In this document: piece by piece, positions 48,089-60,615 of the stretch
Layout of the letters: each line of letters starts with the position of its first letter
How positions within the stretch are numbered: position 1 is the first letter of the stretch
From: Acetivibrio mesophilus
GTDB taxonomy: Bacteria; Bacillota; Clostridia; Acetivibrionales; Acetivibrionaceae
NCBI RefSeq assembly: GCF_004102745.1
Contig: NZ_RLII01000004.1
Coordinates: 186,001-250,000, forward strand
Direction of reading: 5' to 3'
DNA length: 64,000 bases
Program-made: the position numbers and the translations under genes
Notes under the pieces: model-generated
Told to the model about the DNA's origin: nothing
Seen by the model: the letters and a program-made list of their open reading frames with translations, nothing else
Databases searched by the model: none

Positions 48089-49411
48089 TTATAAAACCAT
48101 TCCAAGGATTTTTTCAATGAATTCTTTTCCACTATTACTAACTATCGTTATATTTGTTTTTAATTTATCTTCAAGCATTTCAACAGTATAATCATCGAGA
48201 AACACCTTTTCACCGGACCTTAGCATAGATTCCGAGATCAAAAGTTCTTCTCCGATATTTTTCCCCAATAGTTGTTCCTCTATATCCTGTCCTGTAAGAA
48301 GCCCAGTCACAGTAACATTTTCTCCAAAAAAACGATTCTTTATTTTATAAACGTGAATGTTCAAATTTTCATATTTTTTCTCAAGAATATCTACCAATTC
48401 CTTTATATATTTATAAGAAGAAACTCCAGTCGCAATAGCTATTTCCCTTTTCTTTTCTGATTTAAACTCTACTTTTCCAATATAATCGTAAAATTCCTTT
48501 TTAAACATCGCAATAAGACCGACACCATTTTCTATCTGTGGGAAGTCCTCGTAAACACAATAATCCGGTATCTCAAGCCCACCCATGATATAAAACTCAT
48601 CCGCGAGATATACTATCCTTGACCCATATCTTGAAAGAAGCTTCCTTTGCCAAGCCTCAACCTGTTCTATGACTTCCCGGGATGACTCCGAATCAAAGGG
48701 CTTCAACTTAGATAATCCCTCACGATGCTTTGTGATGCCTACAGGCACAACAGAAATACTGTTTAGACCAGGATAAAGTGCCGCAAGATCCCCAAGAGTC
48801 CTATCCAGTTCTTTCTCATCATTTACTCCCCTTACCAAAACTATCTGGGAATTAACCGTTATTCCTCCGTCTATGAGTCTCTTAATTTTCTCCATTACGT
48901 CCCCAGCCGTCTTATTTCTTAACATGTGCACCCTTAGATCGGGGTTTGATGTGTGAACCGAAACATTAATAGGAGACATTCTATATTTTATTATCCTATC
49001 TATGTCATTAAAACTCATATTTGTCAGAGTAACATAATTTCCCATAAAAAATGACAACCTGGAGTCATCATCCTTAAAATAAAGAGTCTGTCTCATCCCT
49101 TTGGGCAATTGGTCTATAAAGCAAAAAATACATTTATTCCTGCAGCTTTTGGCATCATCAATCATTAGGCTCTCAAATTCAATGCCCAAATCCTCGTATT
49201 CATCCTTTTCAATCTCTATTTCCCAGATTTCCCCGTCTTCCTTTTGTATTTCAAGGACAAGGTTCTCCTCAGCAATTAAAAACCTATAGTCAAAGATATC
49301 ACTTATTTTTTCGCCATTAACGGATAGTAAAAAGTCTCCTTCCTGAAGGCCTGATTCTTCTGCAATGCTTCCGGGCAAAACCCTTTTAATTGGTATAGGT
49401 TTATACTTCAA
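48089..49411 (-). CDS. PDZ / radical SAM / DUF512 protein
   Basis: The 440-aa protein starts at TTG, 7 nt after GGGGAGG. An N-terminal PDZ-like domain (VLPGSIAEESGLQEGDFLLS) is followed by a radical SAM cluster motif CRNKCIFCFIDQLPKGMR (CX3CX2C) near residue 90 and a C-terminal DUF512 region. This architecture is widespread in Firmicutes next to der, but the reaction is not known to me. The Cys triad is intact. Confidence 0.9.
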   Translation of the reverse strand: MKYKPIPIKRVLPGSIAEESGLQEGDFLLSVNGEKISDIFDYRFLIAEENLVLEIQKEDGEIWEIEIEKDEYEDLGIEFESLMIDDAKSCRNKCIFCFIDQLPKGMRQTLYFKDDDSRLSFFMGNYVTLTNMSFNDIDRIIKYRMSPINVSVHTSNPDLRVHMLRNKTAGDVMEKIKRLIDGGITVNSQIVLVRGVNDEKELDRTLGDLAALYPGLNSISVVPVGITKHREGLSKLKPFDSESSREVIEQVEAWQRKLLSRYGSRIVYLADEFYIMGGLEIPDYCVYEDFPQIENGVGLIAMFKKEFYDYIGKVEFKSEKKREIAIATGVSSYKYIKELVDILEKKYENLNIHVYKIKNRFFGENVTVTGLLTGQDIEEQLLGKNIGEELLISESMLRSGEKVFLDDYTVEMLEDKLKTNITIVSNSGKEFIEKILGMVL

Positions 49412-49473
49412 CCCAAAACCTCCCCATTTTCTACTAAACGTATGCTTAAGAATAGCAAATTATACTATAAGCA

Positions 49474-49503
49474 AAAAGCAGCAGTTGTATCTGCTGCTTT
49501 TAC
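49474..49503 (-). terminator. intrinsic terminator of yceD-rpmF
   Basis: Eleven-bp arms AAAAGCAGCAG / CTGCTGCTTTT, 6-nt loop; it starts right after the rpmF stop and the minus strand continues TGCTTAT. Confidence 0.75.
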
Positions 49504-49504
49504 T

Positions 49505-49705
49505 CTATTCTACGTTGAGAACCTCAATTGACTTACGTTCACCTTTATGCCTTACTGTATAATGCCCACACTCTTTGCATACTCTATGGAGCAGCTTTAA
49601 GGAGTGACAATGTGGACATTCAACTAAGTTAGGTGCTGATAACTTCCAATGAGACCTTCTCTTACCTGTTCTCGCTTTAGACCATTTACGTTTTGGATTT
49701 GCCAT
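49505..49705 (-). CDS. rpmF: 50S ribosomal protein L32
   Basis: The 66-aa protein begins MANPKRKWSKARTGKRRSHW and contains a complete zinc ribbon (CPHC and CKEC). This is the Cys-containing, zinc-dependent form. GAGGAGGTG precedes the ATG. It follows the yceD gene, as in most bacteria. Confidence 0.97.
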   Translation of the reverse strand: MANPKRKWSKARTGKRRSHWKLSAPNLVECPHCHSLKLLHRVCKECGHYTVRHKGERKSIEVLNVE

Positions 49706-49814
49706 GAATTACACCTCCTCGTCACAATACAACAAACCTTGTATATAAATAAAATCTTGTACACATCGAAGGTACTCGATTTTGTTTCAATTTTAACTTA
49801 AATAAAAACCATGA

Positions 49815-50315
49815 TTAATTATCTATAAAAAAGTTCTTAAAAACTTCCATCCGCGGGTCTATATCTTCATTTATGCATTTACATTCGTTTTCGTTAAGAT
49901 CCGCACCACACTTCGGGCAATATCCCTTGCAGGCCTCATCACAGACCTGTTTTACCGGAAGGTTCAATATGATATTATCTATCATCACTTTTTCCAGTTC
50001 AAGAAACTTACCTTGGTATGTATATTCTTCCTCGGCTTTGTCATTACCCTCTTCAACAAAATCCTCTTTTACAACAATATGCATCTTCGACTCAATATCC
50101 TTCAAACATCTGGAACATTTCGTCCTGTAAGTTACCCAAAGCACACCGTCAAGATTTATAATTCCGCCCGCATTTACCAAAGTGCCTTTAAAGCTTATCG
50201 GCTCACTAAAGTCAAACTCCTCGGGCATAAATTCATTGACTCCAACTGTTTCATTAAAGTCTAGATTCAATGACGCTCCATTATGCTTTAGAATATTAGA
50301 TATATCAATTTTCAT
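49815..50315 (-). CDS. YceD/DUF177 family protein
   Basis: The 166-aa protein has two Cys pairs typical of the family (RTKCSRCLKDIES; CDEACKGYCPKCGADLNENEC). YceD proteins are linked to 23S rRNA accumulation and are usually encoded before rpmF. I chose the ATG at 50315, 6 nt after AAGAGGTG. Confidence 0.9.
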   Translation of the reverse strand: MKIDISNILKHNGASLNLDFNETVGVNEFMPEEFDFSEPISFKGTLVNAGGIINLDGVLWVTYRTKCSRCLKDIESKMHIVVKEDFVEEGNDKAEEEYTYQGKFLELEKVMIDNIILNLPVKQVCDEACKGYCPKCGADLNENECKCINEDIDPRMEVFKNFFIDN

Positions 50316-50345
50316 AAAAGTCACCTCTTAAAACCGACAAAGATT

Positions 50346-50374
50346 ATTATACTAACTAATAACTCACATGTCAA
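50346..50374 (-). promoter_or_regulatory. consensus sigma-A promoter of yceD-rpmF
   Basis: The minus strand reads TTGACA (50369-50374), 17 bp, TATAAT (50346-50351): a perfect match, about 25 bp upstream of the yceD ribosome site. Confidence 0.9.
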
Positions 50375-50521
50375 GAATTATGTGATAGATTAGCTCTCAC
50401 GAACAAAAATAATTTTGCTCATCTTTTTTCAGAATTTCTTCTTAATATTATTTTAATATTATTAACATATTTAAAGCATTCATACTAGAAAGGTTGCAGA
50501 TAAAAAAGAAAGCAAAGTTAA

Positions 50522-50547
50522 AAGCCCATTTCCGAAGAAACAGGCTT
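50522..50547 (-). terminator. intrinsic terminator of pta-ackA
   Basis: As minus-strand RNA an 11-bp stem (two G-U pairs) is capped by a C(UUCG)G tetraloop, then UUAAC. It starts 15 bp after the ackA stop. Confidence 0.75.
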
Positions 50548-50562
50548 GTAAACTTTAAAACA

Positions 50563-51756
50563 TTATTTTATTAGCCTTACAGTTTCTCTTGCAATCTCCA
50601 GTTCCTCATTGGTTGGAATAACTAGAGTTTTTACTCTTGCATCGGGAGCACTAATATCAGTTTCTTTGCCCTTTACTTCATTTTTATCCCAATCTACTTT
50701 AATTCCGAAAAAGTCCATATCTTTTAAAACTTCTCTTCTTATATAATCATTATTTTCACCAATACCTGCAGTAAACACCACCGCATCAACGCCGTTTAAT
50801 ACGGCAATGTATTTGCCTATATACTTCTTAACACCATAGCAGAAAATATCTAATGACAGCTGTGATCTATCGTCTCCATTCTCAGCTGCTTCCTGGACAT
50901 CTCTGAAGTCACTGCTTACGCCTGAAATTCCAAGAACACCGGATTTTTTATTGAGGAAGTTGTTTATATCACTAATATCCATTTTTTCCTTTTCCATCAA
51001 ATATGTTATAACTGCCGGGTCAACGTTTCCGCTTCTAGTTCCCATACACAAACCTTGAAGAGGAGTAAATCCCATTGAAGTATCAATAGATTTCCCACCG
51101 TCTACAGCACAAATACTTGCTCCATTTCCAACGTGGCAGGTTATCAGCTTTAAGCTCTCAATAGGCTTGCCCAGCATCTGCGCTGCCCTGTGGGCCACAT
51201 ATTTGTGGGAGGTCCCATGGAATCCGTATTTTCTCAGCTTATACTTCTCATATATTTCATAAGGAAGCGCATAAACATATGCGTGTCTTGGCATTGTCTG
51301 ATGAAAAGCCGTATCAAACACAGCAACCATCGGAACATCAGGCATTATCTGCTTGCAGGCCTCGATCCCGACTATATTCGATGGGTTGTGAAGCGGCGCT
51401 AGTTCAACACAATCGTTGATTGCTTTCATTACATTTTCATCAATTATAGCCGATTCCTTAAATTTCTCTCCGCCGTGAACAATACGATGACCAACGGCAG
51501 AAATCTCCGACATGCTCTTTATAACTCCGATCTTTTCATCTGTAAGAGCTGAAATTACCTCTTGTATAGCAAGCCTGTGATTATACAGGTCCTTTTCTAT
51601 AACTGTAGTTTCTCCGCCAGTCTTTGAATGCTTTAAAAAGGAGTGTTCAAGACCAATTCTGTCACACACACCTTTTGCAAGCACAGATTCGTTTGCCATA
51701 TCAATCAGCTGATACTTCAATGATGAACTTCCGGTATTAATAACCAAAATATTCAT
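50563..51756 (-). CDS. ackA: acetate kinase
   Basis: Makes ATP and acetate from acetyl phosphate, the energy-yielding end of acetate fermentation. The 397-aa protein has [20 protein letters not shown] at the start, [21 protein letters not shown] and [10 protein letters not shown], and the ATP-site [15 protein letters not shown] chose the ATG at 51756; AGGAG is 11 nt upstream. It lies 98 bp after pta. Confidence 0.97.
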   Translation of the reverse strand: MNILVINTGSSSLKYQLIDMANESVLAKGVCDRIGLEHSFLKHSKTGGETTVIEKDLYNHRLAIQEVISALTDEKIGVIKSMSEISAVGHRIVHGGEKFKESAIIDENVMKAINDCVELAPLHNPSNIVGIEACKQIMPDVPMVAVFDTAFHQTMPRHAYVYALPYEIYEKYKLRKYGFHGTSHKYVAHRAAQMLGKPIESLKLITCHVGNGASICAVDGGKSIDTSMGFTPLQGLCMGTRSGNVDPAVITYLMEKEKMDISDINNFLNKKSGVLGISGVSSDFRDVQEAAENGDDRSQLSLDIFCYGVKKYIGKYIAVLNGVDAVVFTAGIGENNDYIRREVLKDMDFFGIKVDWDKNEVKGKETDISAPDARVKTLVIPTNEELEIARETVRLIK

Positions 51757-51854
51757 TAAATAACTCACTCCTGTTCTATTTTTTATAAATATGGTAAATA
51801 CATGTTTCTACTATTAAACGCTTCATCTTCAATCCTTTGAGGCTTGTATAGGAT

Positions 51855-52904
<1,050 letters not shown>

Positions 52905-52993
52905 TTAACCATTCAATTAATGAGTATATTATCACCAGGTAATAAGACCTGATAACTATAAACAGCTAATTTACTGGCTTCCAAGCAACTCTA

Positions 52994-53022
52994 ATTATAT
53001 ACAAAATGTTTATTGTATACAA
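52994..53022 (-). promoter_or_regulatory. sigma-A promoter of pta-ackA
   Basis: The minus strand reads TTGTAT (53017-53022), 17 bp, TATAAT (52994-52999), giving a ~135-nt leader before pta. Confidence 0.65.
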
Positions 53023-53115
53023 GGTCTCCTTCCTATTTTTTTTGGATCTAGCCATAATTAATGACATATTTCTTTGAAATACAGAGTCTTTCATTGTATA
53101 TTGGAACCATTCTGA

Positions 53116-53940
53116 TTATTTGGAATTTGTAGAAGTCAAATGTTCCAATTCCTCTAAATGTCTATTTAGCTCTTCCTCGTCAAGATTGCTCAGATACGAC
53201 AACCTGTAGTCCTTGGCCTTTTTTCCTATTTCCAGTGCTTTCTCCATCCTACCTAAATCCTTTAAAATACAACTATAGTTATAGTATGCTTCAGGAAAAG
53301 AGGGATTAAGACTGACAAGATTTTCATATAATTCCTCAGCCTTTTTAATATTGCCGATTTTATAGTATGTATACCCCAAATTATCAAGTATAACTGCGTT
53401 GGAGTTATTGTACTCATAAGCCTCTTTATTGAAACTTAACGCCTTGTTCATATCTCCATCCAAAATAAGAAGATATCCTAGACTGCCGTATATCGTTGTG
53501 TTTTTATAGTTCGAAAACACATCCTCCAGCATTTTTATACCATCTTTCAGTTGTCCTTTTTTCCAAAGAACCAATGCATAATTGGACTTTGCCTGCATCA
53601 TACTGTTGCTGTCAATATTTGAATTCATAAGCTCCTCAAAAACCTTCTCGGCTTTTTCCAACTTCGCTGTCTTAAGAAGCAAATATCCATATAGGATTTT
53701 AACTGACGGTTTGTTTTTTGCAACTCTGCAAGCCTTTTCAAGCCATCCGATTGCTTTATCGATATCTCCCTTTCGATAAGCCCGACTTGCAGCCGCTTCG
53801 AAAAAAATACTTCTTTCTATATACAGCATATAGACGAGAAATGCAAAAAGAAGTATATATCCCGCTGTTTTGTTAACTAAAAAAGCCAAAATGATTATCG
53901 CTGTACAAACTACATATTTAATTAATGCATTCTTTTTCAT
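53116..53940 (-). CDS. membrane-anchored TPR protein
   Basis: The 274-aa protein starts at an ATG 6 nt after AGGAGG. Two hydrophobic segments (about residues 8-42) are followed by roughly six TPR-like units (for example AVILDNLGYTYYKIGNIKKA and EAYYNYSCILKDLGRMEKA). TPR repeats imply a scaffold for protein partners; the partner is unknown. It follows gatB closely and is probably co-transcribed. Confidence 0.88.
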   Translation of the reverse strand: MKKNALIKYVVCTAIIILAFLVNKTAGYILLFAFLVYMLYIERSIFFEAAASRAYRKGDIDKAIGWLEKACRVAKNKPSVKILYGYLLLKTAKLEKAEKVFEELMNSNIDSNSMMQAKSNYALVLWKKGQLKDGIKMLEDVFSNYKNTTIYGSLGYLLILDGDMNKALSFNKEAYEYNNSNAVILDNLGYTYYKIGNIKKAEELYENLVSLNPSFPEAYYNYSCILKDLGRMEKALEIGKKAKDYRLSYLSNLDEEELNRHLEELEHLTSTNSK

Positions 53941-53986
53941 AACCAAACCTCCTGCGCCAAAATCAAAAATATCGGCGCATATCATA

Positions 53987-55426
53987 CTAAAGAATTTTAT
54001 TATCAAGTTCTGCTTTTAAAAGCTTGTTTATAAGCTGAGGATTTGCTTTTCCCCGGGTCTCCTTCATAGCCTGTCCAACCAAGAACCCAAAGGCTTTGTC
54101 CTTCCCCTTCCTGTAGTCCTCAACCGATTGAGAATTATTTGAAATTATTTTTTTTACAACTTCTGCGAGTACTTTCTCATCACTTACGACTTCGAGCCCC
54201 TCTTCCCTGACAATGGTCTCCGGATCCTTGTTCTGTTCAAACATCTTTTCCAATACCTTTTTGGCAATAGTTCCGCTTATTGTTCCCTTCTCAATCAAAC
54301 CCACGAGCTTTGCTAAGTCCTCTGCCGAAAAAGGTATGTCTTCAGCTTCCATACCTTTTTCATTGAGGATTCTTGAAACATCCCCCAGGATAAAATTGCT
54401 CACAGCCTTTGGATTATTACTTTTTATCGCCGCGTCTTCAAAGAAATCGGCAAGGGCCTTTGAACCTGTAATAATCAAAGCATCGTGCTCAGGAAGCCCA
54501 AACTCATTAATATACCTTCTTCTTCTCGCATCGGGAAGCTCAGGCAGACTCTTTCTGATTTTTTCCTTCCACTTTTCATCCACTACTATCGGCATAAGAT
54601 CCGGTTCGGGGAAATATCGATAGTCATGGGCCTCCTCCTTGGTCCTCATGGAGTAGCTTATACCCTTATGTTCATCCCATCGTCTGGTTTCCTGAACAAT
54701 GATTTTGCCATCTTCGATAACCGCAATCTGTCTTTTTGCTTCACTTTCAACTGCTCTTACTATTGACCTTAGGGAGTTTAAGTTTTTCATTTCCGTCCTA
54801 GTACCAAATTCCTTCTGACCTTTAGGCCTTACCGAAAGGTTAACATCGACTCTCAACGAACCCTCCTGCATCTTGCAGTCAGAAACATCAATATATTGAA
54901 GTATAGCCCTAAGGCTTTCGACAAAAGCTTTGGCTTCTTGTGCCGATTGCATGTCCGGCTCGGTAACAATCTCAATAAGCGGTACACCGCATCTATTATA
55001 ATCAATAAGTGTTCCTATTTCATGCTCATCATGCATAAGCTTTCCGGCATCTTCCTCAATATGTATTCTTGTGATTCCAATTCTCTTTGTCTTTCCTTCC
55101 ACCTCTATATCAATATATCCGTTTTGGCAAATAGGGAGGTCATACTGAGAAATCTGATATGCTTTGGGAAGATCGGGATAAAAATAGTTTTTCCTATCCT
55201 GCTTGCTATATTCTGCAATAGTGCAGTTTGTAGCAAGACCTGTCTTTACAGCATATTCCACCACCTTTTTATTAAGAATCGGAAGAACTCCCGGCATACC
55301 GGTGCATATAGGGCATGTGTGGGTATTGGCATCTCCTCCGAAATCTGTGGTGCACGAACAATATATTTTCGATTTTGTCGAAAGCTCAACATGAACTTCC
55401 AATCCTATAATCATTTCATATTCCAT
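53987..55426 (-). CDS. gatB: Asp-tRNA(Asn)/Glu-tRNA(Gln) amidotransferase subunit B
   Basis: tRNA-binding, kinase-type subunit of GatCAB, which amidates mischarged Glu-tRNA(Gln) and Asp-tRNA(Asn). The 479-aa protein has [32 protein letters not shown] and [20 protein letters not shown], and a C-terminal YqeY-like domain ending [19 protein letters not shown] chose the ATG at 55426, behind GAGGTGAG, over the longer reading that overlaps gatA. Confidence 0.97.
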   Translation of the reverse strand: MEYEMIIGLEVHVELSTKSKIYCSCTTDFGGDANTHTCPICTGMPGVLPILNKKVVEYAVKTGLATNCTIAEYSKQDRKNYFYPDLPKAYQISQYDLPICQNGYIDIEVEGKTKRIGITRIHIEEDAGKLMHDEHEIGTLIDYNRCGVPLIEIVTEPDMQSAQEAKAFVESLRAILQYIDVSDCKMQEGSLRVDVNLSVRPKGQKEFGTRTEMKNLNSLRSIVRAVESEAKRQIAVIEDGKIIVQETRRWDEHKGISYSMRTKEEAHDYRYFPEPDLMPIVVDEKWKEKIRKSLPELPDARRRRYINEFGLPEHDALIITGSKALADFFEDAAIKSNNPKAVSNFILGDVSRILNEKGMEAEDIPFSAEDLAKLVGLIEKGTISGTIAKKVLEKMFEQNKDPETIVREEGLEVVSDEKVLAEVVKKIISNNSQSVEDYRKGKDKAFGFLVGQAMKETRGKANPQLINKLLKAELDNKIL

Positions 55427-55439
55427 ACCAACACTCACC

Positions 55440-56900
55440 TCAAATTCTCGCCCTATTTTTATGATACTCAGTGTTTTGCTCAAAAGTATATCCTACACGC
55501 AGTAAAGTACTTTCATCAAAGGGCTTTCCTATCAGCTGCAGCCCTATAGGAAGATTGCTAATGTCAAAGCCGCATGGTATTGTAAGTCCCGGCAGCCCCG
55601 CTATATTCACCGATACCGTATATATATCTTCAAGATACATTTCTAGAGGGTTGTCTTTCTTCTCCCCAATCTTATAGGCAGTGGTAGGTGCCGTAGGCCC
55701 GAGCAGAACATCGTATTTTGCAAATGCCTCATTAAAAGCATTCTTAATCAATGTCCTTACCTGAAGTGCTTTTTTGTAGTATGCATCATAATAACCGGAG
55801 CTTAATGCATATGTCCCAAGCAATATCCTTCTCTTTACTTCGACACCAAACCCTTCACTCCTTGTTTGTATGTATAAGTCCAATAAATCTGTATATTTTT
55901 CAGCTCTGTATCCATACTTTATGCCATCGTATCTTGCAAGATTGGAGCTAGCTTCAGCAGATGAGATAAGATAATAGGCCGGAATAGCATACTCCGTCAA
56001 GGGAAGAGAAAACTCTTCCAATTGGGCCCCAAGCTTCCTCAAAGTCTCCGCCGCATCCAAAACAGCCTTTTTTACCTCGGGATTTGTCTCCTCTGCTATA
56101 TATTCTTTTGGTATTCCGATCCTAATCCCTTTTACATCATTTATCAAGGCCTTTGAATAATCAGGATACTTTATATTGGCAGAAGTGGAGTCCATCGGGT
56201 CATAACCAGTTATGGCGTTTAATACAATGGCACAATCTGTCACATCCTTAGTCAAAGGGCCAATCTGATCCATGGAAGATGCAAAAGCCACCAGTCCAAA
56301 ACGCGAAACCGCGCCATAGGTAGGCTTCATCCCTACAATACCACAAAAGGAGGCAGGCTGTCTTATTGACCCCCCTGTATCCGACCCTAGGGCAAATCCC
56401 GTCATTCCAGCGGCAACAGATGCAGCCGAACCGCCGCTTGAGCCTCCCGGAACCCTTTCAACATTCCATGGATTTCGTGTAATCTTGAAGTAGGAGTTTT
56501 CAGTAGATGACCCCATGGCAAACTCATCCATATTGAGCTTGCCCAAAAGTACCGTATCCTCATTATAAAGCTTTTTCGATACTGTTGCATCATAGGGCGG
56601 TATAAAATTATTCAGCATTTTCGAAGCACAGGTTGTTTTTACATTCTTGGTACAAATATTATCCTTTAATGCCATTGGAATACCTGCAAGAGGTGATACT
56701 GCTTCGCCCTTATCAATCCTCTCCTGCACTTTCTTAGCCCTATTTAATGCCTCATCCCCAAGAACTGTTATATAGCTTTCGATCTTTGCATCAACTGCAT
56801 TTATTCTATCAAGTAGCGACTGTGTAAGCTCTACAACACTGACCTTTTTACTTCTTATAAGGTCACACATCTCGTGAACCGTAAGTTGGTAAAGTTCCAC
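55440..56900 (-). CDS. gatA: Asp-tRNA(Asn)/Glu-tRNA(Gln) amidotransferase subunit A
   Basis: Amidase subunit that releases ammonia from glutamine. The 486-aa protein carries the Ser-Ser-Lys triad signature ([44 protein letters not shown]). It starts at GTG, preceded by GGGGAGG. It lies between gatC and gatB. Confidence 0.97.
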   Translation of the reverse strand: MELYQLTVHEMCDLIRSKKVSVVELTQSLLDRINAVDAKIESYITVLGDEALNRAKKVQERIDKGEAVSPLAGIPMALKDNICTKNVKTTCASKMLNNFIPPYDATVSKKLYNEDTVLLGKLNMDEFAMGSSTENSYFKITRNPWNVERVPGGSSGGSAASVAAGMTGFALGSDTGGSIRQPASFCGIVGMKPTYGAVSRFGLVAFASSMDQIGPLTKDVTDCAIVLNAITGYDPMDSTSANIKYPDYSKALINDVKGIRIGIPKEYIAEETNPEVKKAVLDAAETLRKLGAQLEEFSLPLTEYAIPAYYLISSAEASSNLARYDGIKYGYRAEKYTDLLDLYIQTRSEGFGVEVKRRILLGTYALSSGYYDAYYKKALQVRTLIKNAFNEAFAKYDVLLGPTAPTTAYKIGEKKDNPLEMYLEDIYTVSVNIAGLPGLTIPCGFDISNLPIGLQLIGKPFDESTLLRVGYTFEQNTEYHKNRARI

Positions 56901-56941
56901 TGCTTGCCCTCCCCATTTTTATCCCTTATCCGAGAATACAG

Positions 56942-57229
56942 CTATTCAACCACCTTGGGCACCTTAAAACATCCGTCCTCTTTTGACGGCGCATTCATCA
57001 GCATTTTGTCTTTAGGATATGAATCTAGAACCTCATCATCTCTAAAAATGTTCTTTATTGGTATGACATGATCTGTTGGAATAATTTCCGACGTATCAAG
57101 TTCATTCAATTTGTCTATATAGGATATAATATTTTCCATATCCAGCATAAGCTTTTCCTTTTCTTTATCAGTAAAGTTCAGCCTTGCAAGGTTTGCCACA
57201 TGTTCCAATGTTTTTTTGTTAACCCTCAT
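56942..57229 (-). CDS. gatC: Asp-tRNA(Asn)/Glu-tRNA(Gln) amidotransferase subunit C
   Basis: Small linker subunit that stabilises GatA-GatB. The 95-aa protein has VNKKTLEHVANLARLNFTDK, MENIISYIDKLNELDTSEI and the FRDDEVLDSYPKDKMLMNAP stretch. I chose the ATG at 57229, 8 nt after AGGAGG. First gene of gatCAB. Confidence 0.96.
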   Translation of the reverse strand: MRVNKKTLEHVANLARLNFTDKEKEKLMLDMENIISYIDKLNELDTSEIIPTDHVIPIKNIFRDDEVLDSYPKDKMLMNAPSKEDGCFKVPKVVE

Positions 57230-57492
57230 CTTTGTTCCTCCTATATTAGACATCAAATCATGTTAGTAAATCAAGCTTTTTATTGATACACAATTTATAT
57301 TTTATTATTAAATTAAGCTTTGATCCAATAATATTCCCTTCCTAATGTCGAAAGACAATGTTTAATTAGCTGTCTGTGGCATAAATTTCTTCGAAATGCT
57401 GCATTCTATAAGCTTCTTGAAATATGCATCAATATATTGATTATTATATATAATGAGCAATAATGCGTCAATTATGAGAACCGGATGGATTA
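57230..57492 (-). promoter_or_regulatory. gatCAB promoter and ~200-nt leader
   Basis: The minus strand reads TTGACG (57466-57471), 17 bp, TATAAT (57443-57448), so transcription should start near 57436. The leader to the gatC ATG is ~207 nt, AT-rich, with a small AGACA/TGTCT stem and a TGTC(TTTC)GACA stem. No known riboswitch or T-box core was recognised in it. Confidence 0.6.
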
Positions 57493-57575
57493 AATAAAAA
57501 AGCGGCCTCAAAAAAGACCGCCGGTTCCCTCCAACAAAGAGGAGAACTTATGTTGATACGTTTGAGTGTACACAT
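57493..57575 (-). ncRNA. candidate small RNA or leaderless micro-ORF transcript
   Basis: A perfect promoter starts transcription near 57573. About 80 nt later a GCGGTC/GGCCGC stem (one G-U pair) is followed by TTTTTTATTT. Between them a second stem GTTC-[T]-CCTC / GAGG-GAAC forms. An ATG at 57575 lies at the predicted start site and opens 35 codons that read through both hairpins, so a leaderless leader peptide is an alternative. The GGAGGGAACCGGCGG segment faintly recalls a T-box sequence, but there is no room for T-box stem I. Confidence 0.55.
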
Positions 57576-57579
57576 AATA

Positions 57580-57608
57580 ATTATATGTGACACCCTATAT
57601 ATTGTCAA
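57580..57608 (-). promoter_or_regulatory. perfect consensus sigma-A promoter in front of the candidate small RNA
   Basis: The minus strand reads TTGACA (57603-57608), exactly 17 bp, TATAAT (57580-57585). It lies 40 bp after the stop of the 186-aa gene. Confidence 0.9.
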
Positions 57609-57648
57609 CCATTATATGCATTATATGTAACTTATTGCATGCCAGCCA

Positions 57649-58209
57649 TCAAGATCTACATCTTTCAAGCAGATTCATTATAACAACTCCCAGCTCATTG
57701 TCACTTACATCATTCTTAAGAACCTTCTCATAGCCCCTAAAGTTAAAACTGTATGAACCATCAGAACCTTTTTTTGTTGTATTAAGTACGATGCCAAGCT
57801 CTTCCTTGTAGTAAATGGAGATGTTCCTTTTCCCTTTTGAAAATTCATTCCATGACTTGCATTTAAGCTTGCTCATAAGCTGATCGTCGGAATGAATTAT
57901 CTTGCCTTTGCACATTGCCATAGAAGACCTTACTGCTTCTCCAAGTTCTAAAGGTTTATAGGGTGCCTTTAAGAATATAGGACTTTCCACAGCTCTTCCA
58001 ACCCCATGTTTGTCTCTTGCGTAAGGAATTACAGTCACATTGTTGTTCTCATCGAAAAACACACATACATTACCGTAATTAATACTCATAGTATTAATTG
58101 CTTTCTTGAGCTTCCTTTTCCTTTTAATGGTTAGCAGGATAAATACAAGTATCAGTAATAATACTATTGCTGAACAATAGAATAGATACAATAAAAACTC
58201 ATTTTCCAT
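57649..58209 (-). CDS. single-pass membrane protein, faint CdiI-like C-terminus
   Basis: The 186-aa protein starts at an ATG 7 nt after AGGGTG. One membrane helix (about residues 5-28) is followed by a basic stretch (KRKRKLKKA) and a soluble domain. The domain contains KCKSWNEFSKGKRNISIYYK, then ends DNELGVVIMNLLERCRS, a pattern I associate loosely with contact-dependent growth inhibition immunity proteins (CdiI_3 type). The resemblance is weak and the membrane anchor is unusual for an immunity protein. Function unknown. Confidence 0.8.
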   Translation of the reverse strand: MENEFLLYLFYCSAIVLLLILVFILLTIKRKRKLKKAINTMSINYGNVCVFFDENNNVTVIPYARDKHGVGRAVESPIFLKAPYKPLELGEAVRSSMAMCKGKIIHSDDQLMSKLKCKSWNEFSKGKRNISIYYKEELGIVLNTTKKGSDGSYSFNFRGYEKVLKNDVSDNELGVVIMNLLERCRS

Positions 58210-58226
58210 AACCAACACCCTATTCC

Positions 58227-58388
58227 CTAACTCCAAAAGTTGGAGTGCGACACCAATGGCACAGATATATCGCACCTCAAATAAAGAAGTTTCCCGCAAT
58301 CACCATTAAAAGCTTCTCCTCCACCTCGTTTAAAGTGTTTTTCGATTCTTTTCCCCTCTGAGTTACAACTAATACCAGTTTTAAACAT
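58227..58388 (-). CDS. 53-aa peptide ORF, unknown
   Basis: ATG with a strong AAGGGGG ribosome site 5 nt upstream, ending in TAG 17 bp before the start of the 186-aa membrane protein. It begins MFKTGISCNSEGKRIEKHFK, continues RGGGEAFNGDCGKLLYLRC and ends SHSNFWS. It has three Cys, a Gly-rich middle and no signal peptide. The ribosome site and close spacing to the next gene suggest a two-gene unit; homology is unknown and it could still be a chance ORF. Confidence 0.45.
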   Translation of the reverse strand: MFKTGISCNSEGKRIEKHFKRGGGEAFNGDCGKLLYLRCDISVPLVSHSNFWS

Positions 58389-58494
58389 ATGTACCCCCTT
58401 AATAAAAATTTATTAATATATATATATATATATAAGAAAAAATTATACTCTTTTTAATATCTCTATATAATATAATGAAGACTAAAGGTGTGTG

Positions 58495-60534
<2,040 letters not shown>

Positions 60535-60615
60535 TTAACTTTAATACTATATAATCTTTGATACTATATAATTAATTTATTTTCTTCAATTTGCTTTACA
60601 ATTCTTTTTATCTTT

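Noticed and set aside
57493-57575. T-box riboswitch controlling gatCAB
   Set aside because: GGAGGGAACCGGCGG only loosely recalls the T-box sequence, the transcript starts too close for stem I, and gatCAB has its own promoter downstream.
58417-58434. TA dinucleotide run as a repeat element
   Set aside because: A short simple-sequence run in an AT-rich gap, with no other support for function.
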